DNA of 55,827 nucleotides from Thermomicrobiales bacterium (GTDB lineage: Bacteria > Chloroflexota > Chloroflexia > Thermomicrobiales > UBA6265). How positions within the stretch are numbered: position 1 is the first letter of the stretch; each line of letters begins with the position of its first letter. Positions 50,978 to 55,827 of the stretch are shown here, in pieces. A program made the position numbers and the translations under genes. Under the pieces are notes generated by a model. That model was not told where the DNA came from. It did no database searches and saw only the letters and a program-made list of their open reading frames with translations. The DNA is taken from assembly GCA_023957115.1 (NCBI GenBank), contig JAMLHN010000028.1, positions 1-55,827 of the forward strand, in the 5' to 3' direction.

Positions 50978-52238
50978 CGCTGCTTCACCGTCCTCCGCGC
51001 ACGATCGTTCTGCGCTCCTTTCCGAATTCGATCGACGAGATGCTGATGTCGTTCAACTGACGATCGACCTCATCGCCGCTCCGAGTCCAAACCCACCTGG
51101 AGATGAGACGGCTCCGGCGGCGCTGATCGTCGAGCGCTGCCGGGCATTGGGACTCCCGGCGCCGCGCGTGATAGGCAAAGAACCGCATCGGCCGAACGTG
51201 TTGCTCACGATCGAAGGCGATCGTCCCGGCCCCCATCTCGGCTTTTGCGGTCATACCGACACCAAGCCGGCGGGCGATGCGCTCGATCTTTGGACGACCG
51301 ACCCCTATGTCGGGACCATCGTCGATGAGCGGCTCTACGGACTCGGCTCGACCGACATGAAAGGCGCCCTGGCGGCAATGCTCTTTGCCGCCGAATGGTT
51401 GCAGCGGCATACCGACGTGTGGGCAGGCAGGGTCACCTTCATGTTCAGCGCCGACGAGGAATATGGAAGCCGCTTCGGCGCCTACGACCTCGTCGAATCC
51501 GGAGCGGTCGACGGCATCGACGCGATCATCCTTGGCGAGCCCTCGGGTATTCATAATGATTGGGATGCGATCCGCACGGTCTCTCGCGGGGCGTCCTGCT
51601 TCGAGGTCGTTGTCACCGGCACCCAGATGCATTCGTCGCTCTCAGATTCACTGGGAGCCGTCAATGCGGTCGAGGCAATGGCTCGATTGATGGTCTGTTT
51701 TCGAGAAGAGCTGACACTGCGCTACCCCGAACATCCCCTCTGCCCAACCGGTCCGACGATCAATATCGGCGTGAAGACCGAGGGCGGTGTTGGCTATGGG
51801 GTAGTTCCAGGACAGGCGAGGTTCTATTCCGATATCCGGACATTGCCTGGGATGGACCGAGACATCTTCCGGGAGGATATCGAGACGGCGCTTGCGCGTT
51901 GCTCGTCCGTTCTCGATGGGGCAACAGCTCGAGTTGTCTGGCCCGACGGCATGAGCTGGGCGAGCGCGACCGAGATTCCACCTGACCATCCAGCCGTCGT
52001 TGCCGCGCGCACGGCAGCCGAGTCGGTGCTGGGATTCGACGTTCCCATTGCGGCGTTCACGGGAGGCACCGATGCTATCGCGTTCCAGGGACGGGCAGGC
52101 ATTCCCACCCTGGCTGCGCTTGGCCCCGGATTACTTCCCCTGGCGCACGGCCCAAACGAATGGGTGAGTCTGCAGAGTCTGCGTGAGGCCATGCGCATCT
52201 ATGCGCTGACGGTGGTGGAGTATTGCCAGTCGGCGTGA
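50967..52238 (+). CDS. M20-family metallopeptidase (ArgE/DapE-like)
   Basis: A protein of about 423 residues, a two-zinc deacylase or dipeptidase. Motifs are LGFCGHTDTKPAG (first His and Asp), GLGSTDMKGALAAMLFA (bridging Asp), FMFSADEEYGSRFG (catalytic Glu and ligand) and GEPSGIHN. The C-terminus has GGTDAIAFQGRAGIPTLAALGPG and HGPNEWVSLQSL. Start TTG at 50967 follows GGAGG and overlaps the RpiR stop; no ATG fits well. Substrate unknown; in this context an N-acyl amino acid is plausible. Confidence 0.88.
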   Translation: MSASAASPSSAHDRSALLSEFDRRDADVVQLTIDLIAAPSPNPPGDETAPAALIVERCRALGLPAPRVIGKEPHRPNVLLTIEGDRPGPHLGFCGHTDTKPAGDALDLWTTDPYVGTIVDERLYGLGSTDMKGALAAMLFAAEWLQRHTDVWAGRVTFMFSADEEYGSRFGAYDLVESGAVDGIDAIILGEPSGIHNDWDAIRTVSRGASCFEVVVTGTQMHSSLSDSLGAVNAVEAMARLMVCFREELTLRYPEHPLCPTGPTINIGVKTEGGVGYGVVPGQARFYSDIRTLPGMDRDIFREDIETALARCSSVLDGATARVVWPDGMSWASATEIPPDHPAVVAARTAAESVLGFDVPIAAFTGGTDAIAFQGRAGIPTLAALGPGLLPLAHGPNEWVSLQSLREAMRIYALTVVEYCQSA

Positions 52239-52248
52239 CCGCAATCGG

Positions 52249-52346
52249 TGGCGAGGGCGCATGGGAGTCGAACCCACCGGCGCCGGGATCACCGCCGCCC
52301 GCACAGTTTTGAAGACTGGGAAGGCCACCGGGCCCTTTCCGCCCCC
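52249..52346 (-). tRNA. selC: tRNA-Sec (anticodon UCA)
   Basis: Read on the minus strand, a 98-base tRNA begins GGGGGCGG and ends in CTCGCCA with encoded CCA. The anticodon loop CTTCAAA (anticodon TCA at 52312-52310) sits on a CAGT/ACTG stem. The T-arm GTGGGTTCGACTCCCAT, a long variable arm (about 52270-52305) and the D-arm with GGT are present. The long extra arm and UCA anticodon mark selenocysteine tRNA. The acceptor stem has one G-U and the eighth pair mismatched. It starts ten bases past the convergent M20 stop. Confidence 0.85.
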
Positions 52347-52453
52347 ACATTGCGGTGTAGCATATGCGCAGAAGGTCCGGGCGTCGATGTCGACGCCGGA
52401 TCGCTCGTTTTGGGGCCAGATGGTACCTCGTACCTTACCGAGATTTCACGATC

Positions 52454-52714
52454 ATGGACAAATTCAAGAGTGGCGGGGGCGTTCCCTTCTATTACTGGTT
52501 TCTGAGCGGGCTTGTCATCGGCCTGCTCATGGGCTGGTTCTTTCATGGGACCATCAGCATGCTGCTGAGGTTGGCGCTGCTTGTCGCGCTTGCCGGCGTG
52601 ATAGCCCTGGGTTTCTACCTTTGGCGCCAGTCCTCGAACTCGGGCCCTGCTCGTGGCGTGTCCGATATTCCCGAAGGAAACTGGCGGGACATCGATCCCT
52701 CCGGCCGGAAGTAG
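52454..52714 (+). CDS. Small two-helix membrane protein
   Basis: An 86-residue protein with two helices (about 12-29 and 34-56) and a polar C-terminus (GPARGVSDIPEGNWRDIDPSGRK). I do not recognise the family. ATG at 52454 is chosen as the first residue of the hydrophobic protein; the frame is open upstream across selC but that part is not coding. The TSUP permease frame begins within or just after its end. Confidence 0.6.
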   Translation: MDKFKSGGGVPFYYWFLSGLVIGLLMGWFFHGTISMLLRLALLVALAGVIALGFYLWRQSSNSGPARGVSDIPEGNWRDIDPSGRK

Positions 52715-53492
52715 GAGCCATTCCCTGGGCTCCTGGATCGTTCTCATCGCCGTTCTCTTTGGCGTCGGCATACTGCTTGGATTCATCGGCGCCGGTGGCG
52801 GCGGGGTGCTGATCGGTCTGCTCAGCGGCGTCTTTGGGCTCGATATCGACAAGGCAATCGGCACCGCGCTCGCGGCGATGTTCGTCGTCACGATATTCGG
52901 AGCGGTCTCGCACTATCGGGAAGGTCATGTCGTTCCCCGGGTTGGCGCTATTGTTGGGGTGACTGGAATTGGCGGAGCAATCGCCGGGGCGGAACTCGGT
53001 CAGCATGTGCCGGCGCGGGCACTCGAGCTCGGAGCGGGCCTTACGCTCTGGGTGCTTGCCGTGCTCGTCTGGACACGGACCCGCATTGTCGCGCAAACGG
53101 TTGGCCATGAAAACGTGCGCGAGCCGCTCGCTCCGCGGAGCGAGCTTGCCCGAGGGGTCGCCTTGGGCGCCACCGGCGGCGTCGGCGCGGGCTTCTTCGG
53201 CGTAGGCATGGCGCCGTATCTGCAGCTTGGGCTGCTCTCCGGGCTTCGGCTGACCTTGGTGCAGACGATTGGCACCACCATGTTTACCCTCTTGTTCATC
53301 AGTGGATCGGCGGCGACCGTGCTGGCGCGGCATGGCGATGTCTCCGGACGGCATCTCCTGGCAGCGGTGTTCGGGTTGTCGACCGGATCGTACCTGGGCG
53401 CAAAATTCACATCCCGCGCGCCCTACCGGGTGTTGCGGGCAACCGTCGTCGTGGTGCCCATCGTTGCCGGAGCCATGGTGCTGTTCCTGTAG
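52653..53492 (+). CDS. TSUP-family (TauE/SafE-like) permease
   Basis: An integral membrane protein with about eight helices. GILLGFIGAGGGGVLIGLLSGVFGLDIDKAIGTALAAMFV near the start and GVALGATGGVGAGFFGVGMAPYLQLGLLSG in the middle are the paired glycine-rich TSUP repeats. Members export sulfite, sulfoacetate or organic acids. The start is uncertain: GTG at 52653 overlaps the previous gene by 62 bases, and there is no ATG before the first helix (SWIVLIAVLFGVG, about 52730). A link to the sulfonate-type ABC genes is possible but distant. Confidence 0.85.
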   Translation: MACPIFPKETGGTSIPPAGSRSHSLGSWIVLIAVLFGVGILLGFIGAGGGGVLIGLLSGVFGLDIDKAIGTALAAMFVVTIFGAVSHYREGHVVPRVGAIVGVTGIGGAIAGAELGQHVPARALELGAGLTLWVLAVLVWTRTRIVAQTVGHENVREPLAPRSELARGVALGATGGVGAGFFGVGMAPYLQLGLLSGLRLTLVQTIGTTMFTLLFISGSAATVLARHGDVSGRHLLAAVFGLSTGSYLGAKFTSRAPYRVLRATVVVVPIVAGAMVLFL

Positions 53493-53607
53493 GGCCGGTC
53501 GCGAGATAGAGCGCCACGACCCGATCCCGGGCGGCGGGTACAATCGATGCGGCGTGCGATACCGCCGGTTCGCACCAATCCAGTTTCAGAGGCAGGAGTT
53601 CACACGC

Positions 53608-53919
53608 ATGACCGTTGCGTTCAACAAGGAAGACGTTCGCGAGGGACTGAAGAAAGTCTACGATCCGGAAATCGGGATCAACATCGTCGATCTGGGGCTC
53701 GTCTACGACGCGGATATTTCCGACGCTGGCGATGTGCTGGTGACGATGACCCTCACGTCGCTCGGGTGTCCGCTGGGTCCGGTAATCGTTCAGGAAGTCC
53801 AGGGGGCTTTGCGAGAATTTCCCAATATTGGTGATATCGACGTCAAGCTCGTCTGGAGTCCGCCGTGGACCCCGGACATGATGAGCGAGGATGCCAAGGA
53901 CGAGCTGGGAATGTGGTAG
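53608..53919 (+). CDS. SufT/MIP18-type Fe-S cluster assembly factor (DUF59)
   Basis: A 103-residue protein of the DUF59 (PaaD/SufT/MIP18) family that helps mature iron-sulfur proteins. Seen are VREGLKKVYDPEIGINIVDLGLVYDADI, VTMTLTSLGCPLGPVIVQEV with the conserved Cys, and the C-terminal VKLVWSPPWTPDMMSEDAKDELGMW. The domain is complete and stands alone. ATG at 53608 follows GGCAGGAG. A TACAAT box at about 53538 may be its promoter. No suf operon is adjacent. Confidence 0.9.
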   Translation: MTVAFNKEDVREGLKKVYDPEIGINIVDLGLVYDADISDAGDVLVTMTLTSLGCPLGPVIVQEVQGALREFPNIGDIDVKLVWSPPWTPDMMSEDAKDELGMW

Positions 53920-53984
53920 CGCTGATCGGGCCACGGCTGACCGACTTTTTTGGGTAAGCCGCTCCGGCTCGATGCATTCCCGTC

Positions 53985-54112
53985 TACAATGCACGCGGCA
54001 CGGATCAGGAACCGTGCGCGGCCTGGGGCCGGCGCAGGGTAAACTGGTCCGCTGGGAGCATGATTGGGAGGAGCCCCGGACGTGGCGTCCGGGTTTTGGA
54101 GGGCGAACGCAC
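53985..54112 (+). promoter_or_regulatory. Structured leader with terminator before the cupredoxin lipoprotein
   Basis: After a TACAAT box (about 53988) the leader can form CACGG/CCGTG and GCGC-GGCC/GGCC-GGCGC hairpins, then a strong intrinsic terminator: CCCGGACG (54075-54082), loop TGG, CGTCCGGG (54086-54093) and TTTT. The gene's GGAGGG ribosome site begins at 54098. A terminator between promoter and gene start suggests attenuation; no known riboswitch class was matched. Confidence 0.45.
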
Positions 54113-54622
54113 ATGGCGAAGCGGTTTTTTTCGATGACGGGTCTTGCCGTTGTCGTCTTGATCGTTCTCGCGGCGTGTGGGGCCCCCCAGGACGAAGTGA
54201 ATCCAACGGTGACACGCATCGCCAGCCCGGCAAATGCGCCGGTGCTGAGCCCGACGCCGGAAGAAGGCGCGGAGGCTGATTCTCCGGTCGCCACCGAGGC
54301 GCCTTCGGAGAGTGAGGAAGAGGCGGGCGAAGGAACGGCCGATGGCGGAGGCGGTGGTAACGAAGTGACCGTGGTCAGTCACGATATCTACTTCGAGCCG
54401 ACCGAAGTTCACGTTGCCGCTGGCACGGTGAAGTTCATCCTGCCGAATGAAGGCGCTGCGGAGCATGACTTCAGCATCGATGAGCTCGGTATCCAGGTGA
54501 ACATCCCGGCGGGTACAACGCAAGAGCTTGAAGTCGATATTCCGGCCGGCACCTACGAGTTCTACTGCGCGATTCCTGGACACAAAGATGCCGGAATGAT
54601 GGGGACGCTGGTCGTCGAATAG
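54113..54622 (+). CDS. Cupredoxin-domain lipoprotein
   Basis: A 169-residue lipoprotein. The signal MAKRFFSMTGLAVVVLIVLAAC ends in a lipobox with the lipidated Cys. A Glu/Ala-rich, disordered linker with GGGGG leads to a cupredoxin at about residues 82-169. Copper ligands are H in EHDFSI, C and H in YCAIPGHKDAG and M in GMMGTL. It probably carries electrons at the outer face of the membrane. It is a close relative of the domain in the next, truncated gene. ATG at 54113. Confidence 0.88.
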   Translation: MAKRFFSMTGLAVVVLIVLAACGAPQDEVNPTVTRIASPANAPVLSPTPEEGAEADSPVATEAPSESEEEAGEGTADGGGGGNEVTVVSHDIYFEPTEVHVAAGTVKFILPNEGAAEHDFSIDELGIQVNIPAGTTQELEVDIPAGTYEFYCAIPGHKDAGMMGTLVVE

Positions 54623-54752
54623 CCACGGCGGATCGGCTCCGGGGTGGCTGCATATTGCCGCACATCCTGGAGTGGGTGCGCTACACTTGCGCCGATAACT
54701 GATCGTATGCCCTGTTAAAGTCCGTGTTCGATTAACTCGGGGAGGAAAACGG

Positions 54753-55827
54753 ATGTCACAAAAGTCTGGTCCCGGCTGGGTCCGGGGAACCGGCAGGCGC
54801 GATTGCCCGGTGGGATACCCCATCAAGGGCAATGAGCCGTCGAATGTGTATTACGAGCCAGGGGATCCTGGATATCCGCAAGTCATCCCGGAGATGTGCT
54901 TCGAGGATGCCAAGACTGCGGAGAAGGTTGGCTTCACGCGCACTGGCAATCATGGCGGTGGAGCCAAGGCCGCTGGGGCGGCGGCTGCAGCCGCTGCAGC
55001 CGCCGGATTCGTGCGTGCGACCGGTGGCCGTGAGTGCCCCGATGGGTACCCCATCAAGGGGAACGAGCCCTCGAATGTCTTTTATCGACCGGAGGATCCG
55101 GGCTACGCTCAGGTCGTCCCCGAGGTCTGCTTTGCGGATGTAGCCGAGGCCGAGAAGGCCGGTTTCACTCGTGTCAAGCTCGAAGCCACCAAGAAGACCG
55201 AGCCTGTTGCCGAGCGCCGCGTCGAGGCCGCAAAGGCCGAGCCGAAGGCCGCGGCTGAGCCGGTTAAGGCCACTGCCGAGTCTGCCAAGGCTGCCGCTCC
55301 ACCCCCACCCCCACCACCGCCCCCGCCCCCGGCTCCAGTTGCCGAGGCAGCTGGTGGTGGATGGATGAAGTGGCTGCTGCCGCTGATCGCTCTGGCCGTT
55401 CTGGCTGCCGGTATCTGGTACTTCACGCGCGATGATGACGAAGATGAGCCGACTCCGACCGTAGCGGCAACCACCGCCGCAACGACCGGCGACGACGAAG
55501 AAGGCGAAGCCACCGTCGAGGCTGCCGGGACCGATGCTGAGGGCACCGTTGAGGCTGATGTCGCCGCGGTCGAAGGTACGGTCGAGGCTGGCGCTGATGC
55601 CGTGGTCGCTGGTGCTGAAGGCACCGTCGAGGCGGCTGCCGGTACGGTCGAGGCGGCGGTAAGCGCGGTCGAGGGCACGGTTGAGGCGGTTGCCGCAGGC
55701 GACGCATCGCCGGAAGCCTCCCCGGCTGCTTCACCAGTCGCTGCCGATGGACTGGTGCTCACTGCCAGGGATATCGCCTACGATCCGACCACGCTCACCA
55801 TCCAGGCGGCTGATGAGCCGGTCACGA
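54753..55827 (+). CDS. Two sunset domains, transmembrane helix and cupredoxin (cut by window end)
   Basis: The first 358 residues are visible; no stop is reached. ATG at 54753 follows GGGGAGG. Residues 18-62 and 94-140 are two copies of a sunset-type domain (CPxGYPIKGNEPSNV, DPGYxQVxPExCF, AEKxGFTR). An Ala/Glu/Lys stretch and eleven prolines follow, then a helix (about 204-226, WLLPLIALAVLAAGIWYF), an acidic segment with repeated EGTVEA, and from about residue 333 the start of a cupredoxin (LTARDIAYDPTTLTIQAADEPVT). The sunset part should be cytoplasmic and the cupredoxin outside. I know of no described protein with this order. Confidence 0.8.
   Translation, partial: MSQKSGPGWVRGTGRRDCPVGYPIKGNEPSNVYYEPGDPGYPQVIPEMCFEDAKTAEKVGFTRTGNHGGGAKAAGAAAAAAAAAGFVRATGGRECPDGYPIKGNEPSNVFYRPEDPGYAQVVPEVCFADVAEAEKAGFTRVKLEATKKTEPVAERRVEAAKAEPKAAAEPVKATAESAKAAAPPPPPPPPPPPAPVAEAAGGGWMKWLLPLIALAVLAAGIWYFTRDDDEDEPTPTVAATTAATTGDDEEGEATVEAAGTDAEGTVEADVAAVEGTVEAGADAVVAGAEGTVEAAAGTVEAAVSAVEGTVEAVAAGDASPEASPAASPVAADGLVLTARDIAYDPTTLTIQAADEPVT

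Noticed and set aside
52249..53492. Selenoprotein gene next to selC
   Set aside because: No reading frame nearby continues through an in-frame TGA into conserved sequence with Cys-homologous context.

Overview
The window is a high-GC bacterial chromosome segment carrying about 50 genes on both strands. The content suggests a Chloroflexota bacterium of the Thermomicrobia type. The grounds are a split lipoate ligase, many Tat-exported or lipoprotein-like secreted proteins, several cupredoxins, a sunset-domain protein and an oxidative lifestyle. This placement is inference from gene style; no rRNA is present to prove it.

Layout. 0-5 kb: an S9 peptidase, a YjaB-like acetyltransferase, a small membrane protein, and nagA-nagK for amino-sugar salvage. 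5-7 kb: a gene-poor stretch with a possible small RNA, a perfect 18-bp inverted repeat, a decayed ATP-binding regulator and a McrA-like HNH nuclease. 7-12 kb: an FAD oxidoreductase, split lipoate ligase (LplB/LplA), a membrane protein, a class A beta-lactamase-like hydrolase and a luciferase-like oxidoreductase. 12.3-14 kb: a small accessory patch (DUF1828 gene pair, solitary HigA). 14-18 kb: a BBE-type FAD oxidase, a DinB-like protein and a ScyD/E-cupredoxin protein. 18-24 kb: a large secreted protein built of six cysteine-rich modules, which ends in an apparent frameshift, then an NB-ARC/LuxR regulator.

24-29 kb: TerC, then a sulfonate-type ABC transporter under a textbook SAM-I riboswitch with terminator. 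This stretch is rich in period-7 hairpin repeats and a second dispersed repeat. 29-36 kb: a phosphotransferase, acetyl-CoA synthetase, a small membrane protein, an Lrp/AsnC regulator with an AT-hook tail, a C39-like secreted protease and a histone-deacetylase-family amidohydrolase. 36-41 kb: an SH3b/L,D-transpeptidase, then znuA-znuC-znuB with an upstream Fur-family gene whose DNA-binding helix looks frameshifted. 41-47 kb: DUF2207 protein, WecG-type glycosyltransferase, zinc-ribbon membrane protein, MurJ, and LarC overlapping murJ tail to tail. 47-52 kb: an arginine-deiminase/DDAH-like enzyme, a PotA-type ATPase, an RpiR regulator with a strong promoter and an M20 peptidase. 52-55.8 kb: a selenocysteine tRNA (selC), a small membrane protein, a TSUP permease, a SufT-like Fe-S factor, a lipoprotein cupredoxin, and a truncated gene joining two sunset domains to a cupredoxin.

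Themes are cell-envelope maintenance (NagA/NagK, LdT, MurJ, WecG), metal handling (Zn ABC/Fur, cupredoxins, LarC, SufT) and sulfur/cofactor metabolism (SAM-riboswitch ABC, lipoate ligase, selC). The items most worth following are the split lipoate ligase, the riboswitch-ABC locus with its fused ATPase/binding-protein frame, the selC gene, the period-7 hairpin family placed at gene ends, the six-module secreted protein and the sunset-cupredoxin fusion.
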